A stretch of 64,000 nt of DNA from Nevskia sp. (GTDB lineage: Bacteria > Pseudomonadota > Gammaproteobacteria > Nevskiales > Nevskiaceae). The stretch is taken from contig JAKFUK010000001.1 of the NCBI GenBank assembly GCA_021732745.1, positions 446,931-510,930 on the forward strand, read 5' to 3'. A program made the translations under genes and the position numbers. Below the pieces are notes generated by a model. That model was not told where the DNA came from and made no database searches. It was given only the letters and a program-made list of their open reading frames with translations. Of this stretch, positions 16,583 through 24,641 are shown in pieces. Numbering within the stretch: the first letter of the stretch is position 1; each line of letters begins with the position of its first letter.

Positions 16583-16782
16583 ACGTAGGTCGGCAATCCT
16601 TTGCCGACAGCCGCTCCTGATCGCGCTGCGACGGCGGCAAATGATTGCCGCCCTACGGCTGACGCGAACAGCTTTCAGCGCGGAGGCACAGAGGCATAAA
16701 GAAAGGACGCGGAACAGCAAAAGCTCGTAAAGCTTTTCTGCGTTCTCCTCTTGGCTGTTCTCCGTGCCTCCGCGCTGAAAGC
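16583..16782. repeat. Cluster of intergenic palindromes before parA
   Basis: This roughly 320-nt gap (16579-16901) contains GTAGGTCGGCAATCCTTTGC (from 16585), CGGCGGCAAATGATTGCCGCC (16632-16653), and a long inverted pair GCTTTCAGCGCGGAGG... (16671-16692) and its inverse at 16761-16782 with 21 of 22 matches. No ORF or RNA gene is recognisable. The hairpins could terminate the dehydrogenase transcript. Confidence 0.75.
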
Positions 16783-16901
16783 TTTCCAAACGCCGATCAA
16801 CCCTTTGCGATCGAAAGTTTCGGACTGCGTGACGAGTCGCCGGCATTTCTGGCGATAATCCATCCGCGCATGTGCGCTGCACCATTTTTCGGGCGAAGCC
16901 G

Positions 16902-17669
16902 ATGATCCGTCGTGTCGTGTTCAACCAGAAGGGCGGCGTCGGCAAGACGACCATCGTCTGCAATCTCGCCGCGATCGCCGCTAGTCGCGGCCTGCGGACG
17001 CTGGTCATCGACCTCGATACCCAGGGCAATTCGACGCAGTACTTGCTGGGGCCGCTGGCCCAGACCGCCGACCGCTCGATCGCCGATTTCTTCGAGGCCA
17101 CGCTGAGCTTCTCGATCCAGTCGCCGCCGTTCATGACCTATGCGACCAACTCCCCGTACGAGAATCTCGACGTGGTCGCCGCCAGCACCCGGCTCGATGA
17201 TCTTCAGGTCAAGCTCGAAGCCAAGCAGAAGGTGCAGAAGCTGAAAGCTGCGCTGGACAAGCTCAAAGGTTACGACGCGGTGTTCATCGACACCCCGCCA
17301 GCGCTGAACTTCTACAGCCGTTCGGCGCTGATCGCCGCCGATCGCGTGCTGATCCCGTTCGATTGCGACGAGTTCTCGCGCCAGGCGCTGTACACCCTGA
17401 TCGACAACATCCACGAACTGCGTGCCGACCACAACGAGGACTTGAAGATCGAGGGCATCGTGGTCAACCAGTTCCAGTCACGGGCCAAGCTGCCGCAGCG
17501 CGTGGTCGCCGAGCTGAAAGCCGAAGGCCAGCCGCTGCTCGATGCCGCCCTGTCGTCATCGGTGCGGGTCAAGGAATCGCACGAGCTGCACCGGCCGATG
17601 ATCCATCTCGACCCGACGCATCGGGTGACGCAGGAATACATCGCGCTTTACGAGTCGCTGGGGCGCTGA
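16902..17669 (+). CDS. ParA family ATPase, solitary (255 aa)
   Basis: A ParA/Soj-type ATPase with deviant Walker A FNQKGGVGKTT (residues 7-17), an A' box LVIDLDTQGNST and Walker B VFIDTPPAL. These ATPases form nucleoid-bound dimers that position DNA, protein clusters or cell poles. No parB partner, parS-like site or plasmid gene lies nearby; neighbours are acyl-CoA dehydrogenase and convergent rluB. It is therefore an orphan chromosomal ParA of unknown cargo. Start ATG 16902 fits the family, where the Walker A motif begins within 10 residues; the upstream ATG at 16872 would add ten unlikely residues. Confidence 0.88.
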   Translation: MIRRVVFNQKGGVGKTTIVCNLAAIAASRGLRTLVIDLDTQGNSTQYLLGPLAQTADRSIADFFEATLSFSIQSPPFMTYATNSPYENLDVVAASTRLDDLQVKLEAKQKVQKLKAALDKLKGYDAVFIDTPPALNFYSRSALIAADRVLIPFDCDEFSRQALYTLIDNIHELRADHNEDLKIEGIVVNQFQSRAKLPQRVVAELKAEGQPLLDAALSSSVRVKESHELHRPMIHLDPTHRVTQEYIALYESLGR

Positions 17670-17749
17670 GGCTTGCATCCCCTGCGGGGCGGCCTTCAGG
17701 CCAACCCGCAAAAGAATGTGTATCTGACCCCAATTGTTTTCTGCTGTTG

Positions 17750-17785
17750 CGGTTCTCTGCGATCTCCGCGTTCTCCGCGTGAGAT
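17750..17785. repeat. Dispersed CTCCGCGT-type repeat between convergent genes
   Basis: GGTTCTCTGCGATCTCCGCG followed by TTCTCCGCGTGAGATC is an inverted copy of the CACGCGGAG...CGCAGAG repeat. The gap 17670-17808 between convergent parA and rluB also holds the hairpin GGCCTTCAGGCC near 17691. No gene seen. Confidence 0.6.
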
Positions 17786-17808
17786 CGCCTTGAAAGCGCC
17801 GCCCGCTG

Positions 17809-18753
17809 CTACTCCGGCTTGCGCGGCTTGTAACCGGTCCAGCCGGCGGGCTTGGCGGTGCGGTCGACCTTCTTGATCGCATCGCGTCTCGGCACGTCGC
17901 CGATCTTTCGCTCTTCTGCACCGGGACGCGAACGGCGCTCGCGAACCTGCTTCGGCTTCTTCGCGGCTTCGAAGCCGACGGCGGCCCGCAGCGCGTTCAG
18001 TTCGTCCTTTTCCAGTTCGCGATAGCCGCCGGACTTGACGCCGCGCCCGAGCAGGATCGGGCCATAGCGGACGCGGATCAGGCGGCTGACCTTCAGATCC
18101 TGCGATTCGAACAGCCGCCGCACTTCGCGGTTGCGGCCTTCCTTGAGCGTGACCTTCCACCAGGTGTTGGCGGCGGACTTGGCTTCCGCACCGTCGTCCT
18201 CGTCATCGAAGGCGACTTCAGCACGCTCGCCGGCTTCGATCTTGTCGAAGTGCGCCGGGCCGTCTTCCAGCTCCACACCCTTGCGCAGCTTGTTCAGGGT
18301 TTCATTGGTGATGGTGCCGAGCACCCGCACCGCGTATTCGCGCTCGATCTCGAAACTGGGATGGGTCAGGCGACGGGCCAGTTCGCCGTCGTTGGTCAAG
18401 AGCAACACGCCCGAGGTGTTGAGATCGAGTCGGCCGACGGCGATCCAGCGGCCGGAATCGAGCTTCGGCAGCTTCTTGAACACCGTCTTGCGGCCTTCGG
18501 GATCGTCGCGGGTGACCAGTTCACCGGCGCGCTTCTTGTAGAGCAGGACTTGGGTCGCTTCCTTGACCATCGAATGGCGGACCATGCGGCCGTCGACGGT
18601 CACCCGGTCGCCCGGGACGATCTTCTGGCCCGCCGCCGCCGCTTCGCCATTCACCTTGATCCGCCCTTCGGCGACCATGGTTTCGACGGCGCGACGCGAG
18701 GCGATGCCCGCGTCGGCCAGCACTTTCTGAATCCGGTCGCCCGCGCCGCTCAA
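17809..18753 (-). CDS. rluB: 23S rRNA pseudouridine(2605) synthase RluB
   Basis: Isomerises uridine 2605 of 23S rRNA. An S4 RNA-binding domain occupies about residues 6-55 (RIQKVLADAGIASRRAVETMV). The catalytic domain carries GRLDLNTSGVLLLTNDG with the nucleophilic aspartate at residue 110, the position found in E. coli RluB. The long basic C-terminal tail (KKPKQVRERRSRPGAEER...) is typical of the family. Its start is an unusual TTG at 18753 that overlaps the scpB stop (TTGA), giving MSGAGDRIQKV. No other start fits the S4 domain. Downstream of scpB, as in many gammaproteobacteria. Confidence 0.93.
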   Translation of the reverse strand: MSGAGDRIQKVLADAGIASRRAVETMVAEGRIKVNGEAAAAGQKIVPGDRVTVDGRMVRHSMVKEATQVLLYKKRAGELVTRDDPEGRKTVFKKLPKLDSGRWIAVGRLDLNTSGVLLLTNDGELARRLTHPSFEIEREYAVRVLGTITNETLNKLRKGVELEDGPAHFDKIEAGERAEVAFDDEDDGAEAKSAANTWWKVTLKEGRNREVRRLFESQDLKVSRLIRVRYGPILLGRGVKSGGYRELEKDELNALRAAVGFEAAKKPKQVRERRSRPGAEERKIGDVPRRDAIKKVDRTAKPAGWTGYKPRKPE

Positions 18754-19472
18754 TGGAGCACCACGTCGGCAGACGGCGCGGCCTGCTCGTCGACATCGCC
18801 TTCTTCCGCCGGCACTGCGACAGGGGCCAGGCCGGCACCGAGCTTGGCGAGTGCGGCTTCCAGCTGTTCGAGGTCTTTCACGTCAGGCAAGGCGGGCAGC
18901 TGGTCGAGGGTTTTCAGGTTGAAGTCATCCAGGAATTGCGAAGTGGTACCGAACAGCGCCGGACGACCCGGAACATCCTTGACGCCGAGTTCACGAATCC
19001 AGCCGCGCTCCAGCAAGGTGCGCAGGATGTTCGAGGAGACGGCGACACCGCGCACGTCCTCGATCTCGCCACGGGTGATCGGCTGGCGGTAGACGATCAG
19101 CGCCAGGGTTTCGAGCAGGGCGCGCGAATACTTCGGCGGCTTCTCCTGCCACAGCCGCGACACCCATTCGGCGTATTCCGGCCGCACCTGCACGCGCCAG
19201 CCACCGGCGACTTCGCGCAGCTCGCTGGCGGTGCCGGAAAAGCGGGCATCGACGAGCACCAGCGCTTCGCGCAGCTCGCGCTTGCCCAGATTGAACTCGG
19301 AGCCGACATAGCGGACCAGCTGTTCCATCGACAGCGGACCATCGGACGCCAGCAGCAGCGCTTCGATGATCAGGCTGACCGCGCCGAGATCGACAGCCGG
19401 CGCGAGGTTCGCATCCGGCTCGGCGATCGGGTTTTCCTGTACGTCTTCTTCCACTTGATTCAATTCCTTCAT
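18750..19472 (-). CDS. scpB: Segregation and condensation protein B
   Basis: ScpB is the winged-helix kleisin partner in the SMC-ScpAB condensin that organises chromosome segregation. Characteristic text includes IIEALLLASDGPLSMEQL, ALLETLALIVYRQPITRGEIEDVRGV and GRPALFGTTSQFLDDFNL. About 240 aa, normal length plus a short Ala/Glu tail. ATG 19472 (MKELNQVEED) is chosen as start. ATG 19481 is possible and neither has a convincing ribosome binding site. Unusually, an ABC transporter pair separates it from scpA. The smc gene is elsewhere in this window (31552-35109). Confidence 0.92.
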   Translation of the reverse strand: MKELNQVEEDVQENPIAEPDANLAPAVDLGAVSLIIEALLLASDGPLSMEQLVRYVGSEFNLGKRELREALVLVDARFSGTASELREVAGGWRVQVRPEYAEWVSRLWQEKPPKYSRALLETLALIVYRQPITRGEIEDVRGVAVSSNILRTLLERGWIRELGVKDVPGRPALFGTTSQFLDDFNLKTLDQLPALPDVKDLEQLEAALAKLGAGLAPVAVPAEEGDVDEQAAPSADVVLH

Positions 19473-19496
19473 TTCACACATCAATTCATTCGTCGG

Positions 19497-19572
19497 CCGT
19501 AGGGCGGCAAACCTTTGCCGCCGCTGCTCACGCCCCGAGAAAATGTCGGCAAGGGATTGCCGACCTACGACT
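19497..19572. repeat. Two palindromes of the GTAGG family upstream of scpB
   Basis: CGGCAAACCTTTGCCG (19505-19520) and GTCGGCAAGGGATTGCCGAC (19545-19564), each flanked by TAGGG or CCTAC, sit between scpB and the ABC permease gene. They may separate the two transcription units. Confidence 0.7.
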
Positions 19573-19606
19573 GCCCACCCTACCCGCCTCACCCTGGGCT
19601 GCCGCC

Positions 19607-19667
19607 CGTTGGATCGACGCTCGGAAGTGCCATTCAAGGCACTTCCGAAAGCGCGCGCCGATCCAAC
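19607..19667 (-). terminator. Nested hairpin after the ABC permease gene
   Basis: Outer arms GTTGGATCG (19607-19615) and CGATCCAAC (19659-19667) enclose a perfect 10-bp stem CGGAAGTGCC (19622-19631) / GGCACTTCCG (19638-19647). It lies 11 nt after the permease stop. There is no clear T tract, so factor-independent termination is uncertain. Confidence 0.45.
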
Positions 19668-19677
19668 CCTCACGCGA

Positions 19678-21198
19678 TCAGTATCCCAGCAAAGCCTGCT
19701 TGTTCGCGTCGCGCCACCATTCGAAGAACGGCACCAGCAGCACCAGCAGCACGATGCCGGCACCCCAGAGGCTGCCGATGGCGAGAAACCAGGCGGCTGC
19801 GGTCCAGCCGAACTGCATGGCCAGCACCGAAATGATGTCGAGCGGATCGCGATTGCGCTTGGCGGCCGCCACCTGCACGAACGAGCGCCGGTTCACCGGA
19901 TAAGGCCGCGCGACCTCGATTGCACAGGCACAGAAGCCGGCACCAAAGCCGCAGATCAGACAGACGAGGCCGGTCCAGGCGTCCTGGCTCCCTGCCCAGA
20001 TCGCCGCCAGCACCATCATCACCAGCACCGGCGCGAGAGCGGCGATGCACTTGTAGGCGATCAGCCGGCTGCGGGTCTGCGGCGCACCGCCGAGCAGGGC
20101 CGGCGATTCCTCGGCACTGATCATCAGGTTCGAGATGTACTGGCTGAGCTGGGCGGCGAAGAAGGTCGTGGCGGCGACCGCTGCCGCCAGCTTGTACTCG
20201 CCGCTGAACAGGTTGCCGTAGAAAAAGGCAACGATCAGCAGCGGCTGTGCGGCCAGCGCGATCGCCAGACGGGCGTCACGCAGGATGGTGCGCCACTCCT
20301 TGAGCATCACCACCCGGAAAAGCCGGGTGTCGAAGCGCAGATGCTTGCTCGCACGCTGCTGCTTCGGGGCCGCCTGATCCGGCGAGCGCACGGCCAGCAG
20401 CACCGCCGGTGTCGCGAAGCGCGCGGCAGCGATCAGCGACAGGGTCGCCAGCAGGAACATGGTCACCAGGGCTTCGCCGTCGCCGGTCAGGGCGAGTGCG
20501 GGCAGGCGCAGCACGCCGGACCAGTTGCTCAGGCCGTTGCCGGCCAGCTTCAGGTCTTCTGGCGAGGGCTGCGGGTCGGCAGGATCGCGGCCGACCAGAC
20601 TGCCAAGCACGAACAGCAGCGGCACGCCGGCCTGCACCACCTGCAGCACGCGCCGGGCGTGGACGAGGCCGAACAGGCGCACGGCCAGCGCCATCACGGT
20701 GAGCGCGATCGCCACCGTGACCATCGCCAGCATCACCGTGACCGGATAGGCGAGCAGGAAGATCGGCCGGCCGAGCAGCGCACCCATGTTGGCGACCGGG
20801 GTGACCAGCAGGATCGAGATCGCCCAGGTGCTGACGATCAGCGACATCGTCCGCATCGCCATGATTCGCGAGAACGGCAGCGGGCTCGACAGGTGCAGGC
20901 TCAATTCGCGGCCGGCCAGGATCAGCCGGAAAGTGGCCAGCAAGGCCGCCATCAGCATGAAGAACTCGAGGCTCAGCAGCAGCACGCCGGAGAATTCCAG
21001 CAGTTTCTCGATCGGCATCGGCTTTGGCGACTTGAACATCGCCCACAACACGATGCCGGCACCGCCGTGCAGCAAGGCGATGAACAGCGCGTACAGCCCC
21101 AGCGCCCAGAGACGACTCTTGCCGAAGCCCCAGGCGCGGATGGTGACGCGCAGGTCCTGCCAGACCAGCCACGGCAAGCTGCCGGCCGGCAATCTCAT
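19678..21198 (-). CDS. ABC transporter membrane protein (506 aa)
   Basis: A polytopic inner-membrane protein with about ten to twelve hydrophobic helices in two groups (about residues 30-250 and 330-500). There is a cytoplasmic hydrophilic stretch near 275-310 (RSPDQAAPKQQRASKHLRFDTRLF). The ATG overlaps the stop of the ATPase gene by 4 nt (ATGA), so the pair makes one transporter. It resembles large ABC-2-type permeases of unknown substrate rather than a nutrient importer, since no binding-protein gene is present. The position between scpA and scpB is unusual and need not imply a link to chromosome segregation. Confidence 0.78.
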   Translation of the reverse strand: MRLPAGSLPWLVWQDLRVTIRAWGFGKSRLWALGLYALFIALLHGGAGIVLWAMFKSPKPMPIEKLLEFSGVLLLSLEFFMLMAALLATFRLILAGRELSLHLSSPLPFSRIMAMRTMSLIVSTWAISILLVTPVANMGALLGRPIFLLAYPVTVMLAMVTVAIALTVMALAVRLFGLVHARRVLQVVQAGVPLLFVLGSLVGRDPADPQPSPEDLKLAGNGLSNWSGVLRLPALALTGDGEALVTMFLLATLSLIAAARFATPAVLLAVRSPDQAAPKQQRASKHLRFDTRLFRVVMLKEWRTILRDARLAIALAAQPLLIVAFFYGNLFSGEYKLAAAVAATTFFAAQLSQYISNLMISAEESPALLGGAPQTRSRLIAYKCIAALAPVLVMMVLAAIWAGSQDAWTGLVCLICGFGAGFCACAIEVARPYPVNRRSFVQVAAAKRNRDPLDIISVLAMQFGWTAAAWFLAIGSLWGAGIVLLVLLVPFFEWWRDANKQALLGY

Positions 21199-21944
21199 GC
21201 CCCGTTGGCTCCATCCGGGCCGGTGGCCGACAGGAACAGGTCTTCCAAGGTCGAATCATCCTCGCCGTAACGGGCGCGCAGCTGATCCAGCGTGCCTTCG
21301 GCGATCAACTGGCCGCTGCGGATCAGGCCGATGCGCGAGGCCATGCGCTCGGCCACTTCGAGGATGTGGGTGGTGAACAGCACGGTCAGGCCGTCGCGAA
21401 CGAGATTGGCAAGGAAATCCTTGACCCGGCGGGCGGCGGCAGCATCGAGCCCGGTCAGCGGTTCGTCGAGAATCAGCAGCGCCGGATCGTGGATCAAGGC
21501 ACCGGCCAGCGTCAGCTTCTGCTGCATGCCTCTGGACAGGTTCTCGCAGTAATTGCCGCGCGCGTCCCAGAGATCGAGCCAGCGCAGCAGGTCTTCGCCC
21601 TTCTTCTCGGCGATCCGGCCATCGACACCCCAGAGCCCGGCAACGAATTCGAGATATTCCGTGCAGCGCAGCTTGCCGTAGAGCATCGGCTCGTCGGGCA
21701 GAAAGGCCAGGCGCTGCTTGGCGGCGATCGGCTCCTTGACCAGATCGTGGCCGAGCACGCGGATGCTGCCGCTGTCCGGCTGCAACAGGCCGGCGATCAT
21801 CCGCAGTGACGTGGTCTTGCCGGCGCCGTTGGCACCGAGCAGGGCGTAGAACTCGCCGCGCACGATGGACAGATCAAGCCCGGCAACCGCCTGCTTGCCG
21901 CCGAAGTTCTTGGTGACGCCGCGCAGTTCGAGTGCCGAAATCAT
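21195..21944 (-). CDS. ABC transporter ATP-binding protein (249 aa)
   Basis: A complete ABC ATPase with Walker A GANGAGKTT (residues 37-45), signature NLSRGMQQK, Walker B LLILDEPLTGLD and the H-loop FTTHIL. The CcmA/NatA-type sequence is typical of exporters. It is translationally coupled on both sides: its ATG overlaps the scpA stop (ATGA) and its own stop overlaps the permease ATG. Transported substrate unknown. Confidence 0.92.
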   Translation of the reverse strand: MISALELRGVTKNFGGKQAVAGLDLSIVRGEFYALLGANGAGKTTSLRMIAGLLQPDSGSIRVLGHDLVKEPIAAKQRLAFLPDEPMLYGKLRCTEYLEFVAGLWGVDGRIAEKKGEDLLRWLDLWDARGNYCENLSRGMQQKLTLAGALIHDPALLILDEPLTGLDAAAARRVKDFLANLVRDGLTVLFTTHILEVAERMASRIGLIRSGQLIAEGTLDQLRARYGEDDSTLEDLFLSATGPDGANGA

Positions 21945-22774
21945 GCGTTTTCCGCGAGCGCGGCTTCGGCATAGCCGGCCGCTGCCAGGGTCACCGGCAT
22001 GAACGGCCCGGCCTGGGTGATTTCCAGCATCGAAGACTTGGCCAGCTCCAGGATCGCCAGCAGACAGACCACGACGCCGGCGCGGCCTTCGGCGAGGTCG
22101 ATCAGGTCTTCGAAGCGCATCGGGCCGTTGCGAACCCGGTCGAGCACCGAACTCATCCGTTCGCGCACGCTCAAGGGTTCGCGGGCGATGGTGTGGCGGG
22201 TGAACAGCTCGGCGCGGAGCAGCACGTCGCGGAACGCCAGCATCAGCTCGCGGATGCCGGGCGCTGGCGGCGGGATCACGACATCGACCTTGTCCGGCCG
22301 CGCCTGAACGATGGCGATCTCGCGGCCGACTCGCGGCATGGCATCGAGCGCCTCTGCAGCGGTCTTGAAGCGCTCGTATTCCTGCAGGCGGCGCACCAGT
22401 TCCATGCGCGGATCCCCACCCTGCTCGTCGTCGTGCGCAGGCGGTTTGGGCAGCAGAATCCGCGACTTGATCTCGGCCAGCCAGGCGGCCATCACCAGAT
22501 ATTCGGCCGCCAGTTCCAGGCGCAGCTCGCGCATCAGGCGGATGTATTCCATGTACTGCTGGGTGATCTTCAGCACCGGGATATCGAGGATGTCCAGGTT
22601 CTGCTTGCGGATCAGGTACAGCAGCAGATCAAGCGGACCTTCGAAGGTTTCGAGGAAGACTTCCAGCGCATCCGGCGGGATGTACAGATCGCTCGGCATC
22701 TGGGTGATGCGTTCGCCGTTGACCAGCGGCGTGCGGGCTTCGGCGGTGGCTTCCGGTGAGGTTGTTTCGCTCAT
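21941..22774 (-). CDS. scpA: Segregation and condensation protein A
   Basis: ScpA is the kleisin that bridges the two Smc heads and binds ScpB. Recognisable segments are FEGPLDLLLYLIRKQNLDILDIPVLKITQQYMEYI at the N-terminal domain (about residues 42-76), the AAEYLVMAAWLAEIKSRILLPKP helix, and a winged-helix-like end region. 277 aa from ATG 22774 (MSETTSPEA); the ATG at 22789 is less likely. Followed by an ABC transporter instead of scpB. Confidence 0.93.
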   Translation of the reverse strand: MSETTSPEATAEARTPLVNGERITQMPSDLYIPPDALEVFLETFEGPLDLLLYLIRKQNLDILDIPVLKITQQYMEYIRLMRELRLELAAEYLVMAAWLAEIKSRILLPKPPAHDDEQGGDPRMELVRRLQEYERFKTAAEALDAMPRVGREIAIVQARPDKVDVVIPPPAPGIRELMLAFRDVLLRAELFTRHTIAREPLSVRERMSSVLDRVRNGPMRFEDLIDLAEGRAGVVVCLLAILELAKSSMLEITQAGPFMPVTLAAAGYAEAALAENA

Positions 22775-22790
22775 CGGATCAGGCGGCATG

Positions 22791-22868
22791 GCGGATGCGC
22801 TTCGCTTATCCGCCCTACATCGCGGGCAGCGTCACTAACCGTAGGGTGGATAAGCGAAGCGCATCCAC
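22791..22868. repeat. Inverted repeat between trpS and scpA
   Basis: Arm 22791-22818 (GCGGATGCGCTTCGCTTATC... ending CGCCCTAC) pairs with 22841-22868 (GTAGGGTGGATAAGCGAAGC... ending CATCCAC). Over 24 of 28 positions match. This GTAGGGTGGATAAGCGAAGC type is widely scattered in proteobacterial genomes. It occupies most of the 112-nt gap. Confidence 0.85.
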
Positions 22869-22886
22869 CGTCCCGAACCCGAATGC

Positions 22887-23891
<1,005 letters not shown>

Positions 23892-23908
23892 CGGGAGACG
23901 CAGGAGAT

Positions 23909-24577
23909 TCAGAAGAGGGTAGCGATCGTCAGGATCAGGTCACGCAACAGCGAAAACAGCGGCTGGAAGATGACGCCGAACAGGCCGGTGACAGCGAGCA
24001 CGAGGATGATGATGAAGGTGTAAGGCTGGATGCTTTCGAGTTGCTGCGCCTGCTTCGGCGGCAAGGTCACCAGCAGCATATTGCCGACTGCGAACGGCGG
24101 CAGCGGCAGCAGGTTGAGCACGAAAAAGCTCAGCGAGATGGCGATGCCCTGGCGCGCCATCAGCGCCACGCCCAGTTCCACGCCTTCGGTCGCGCCGTAA
24201 GTCGCCCTGAAGACGAAGGCCCAGGCCAGCGCGAGCAGGAATTTCGCTGCCAGTCCGGCCCCGGCCAGCTTGATGGCCGCGCCGCGCGGATCGCGAAAAT
24301 TGCGGTAGGAAATCGGCAGCGGCTTGGCCCAACCGATCAGCAGCCCGCCGGCACTACCTGCCAGATTGCCGAGCGCGATCATCGCTCCCGGCACCACCAG
24401 GGTGCCGATCGGGTCAGCATGCGACAGCGGATTGAGGCTGGTGCGGTCGTACTGCTTGCCGGTGGTGTCGCCCAGCGCCAGCGCGACACGTGCCTGCACG
24501 ATCACCGGGACCGTCAAGGCGAGCAGCAGCGGCAGCAGCGAAACCGCCAACTGCTGAAAGAGATCCAGGGAGTTCAT
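23909..24577 (-). CDS. M50/site-2-protease-fold membrane protein lacking catalytic residues (222 aa)
   Basis: Clearly homologous to group III site-2 proteases: the conserved [24 protein letters not shown] region and [17 protein letters not shown] follow the family pattern, and there are about five to six TM helices. But the HExxH zinc motif, expected just before ALALGD, reads PVIVQ (residues 24-28). The second metal motif, normally PPLDGG, reads PPFAVGN. All three zinc ligands and the catalytic Glu are absent by my reading, so this should be a pseudoprotease. Neighbours trpS and yciO match the place of the active enzyme in Pseudomonas. Start ATG 24577 begins [10 protein letters not shown]. 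Confidence 0.85.
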   Translation of the reverse strand: MNSLDLFQQLAVSLLPLLLALTVPVIVQARVALALGDTTGKQYDRTSLNPLSHADPIGTLVVPGAMIALGNLAGSAGGLLIGWAKPLPISYRNFRDPRGAAIKLAGAGLAAKFLLALAWAFVFRATYGATEGVELGVALMARQGIAISLSFFVLNLLPLPPFAVGNMLLVTLPPKQAQQLESIQPYTFIIILVLAVTGLFGVIFQPLFSLLRDLILTIATLF

Positions 24578-24641
24578 CGGCCGATTATACCGACCCGACT
24601 CGCGCAGCCCGCCGTCTGCCGACAGGATCGACCGCCAAAGA

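Noticed and set aside
17670..17808. A small gene in the gap between parA and rluB
   Set aside because: Only repeat sequence; no frame with a start codon and plausible composition.
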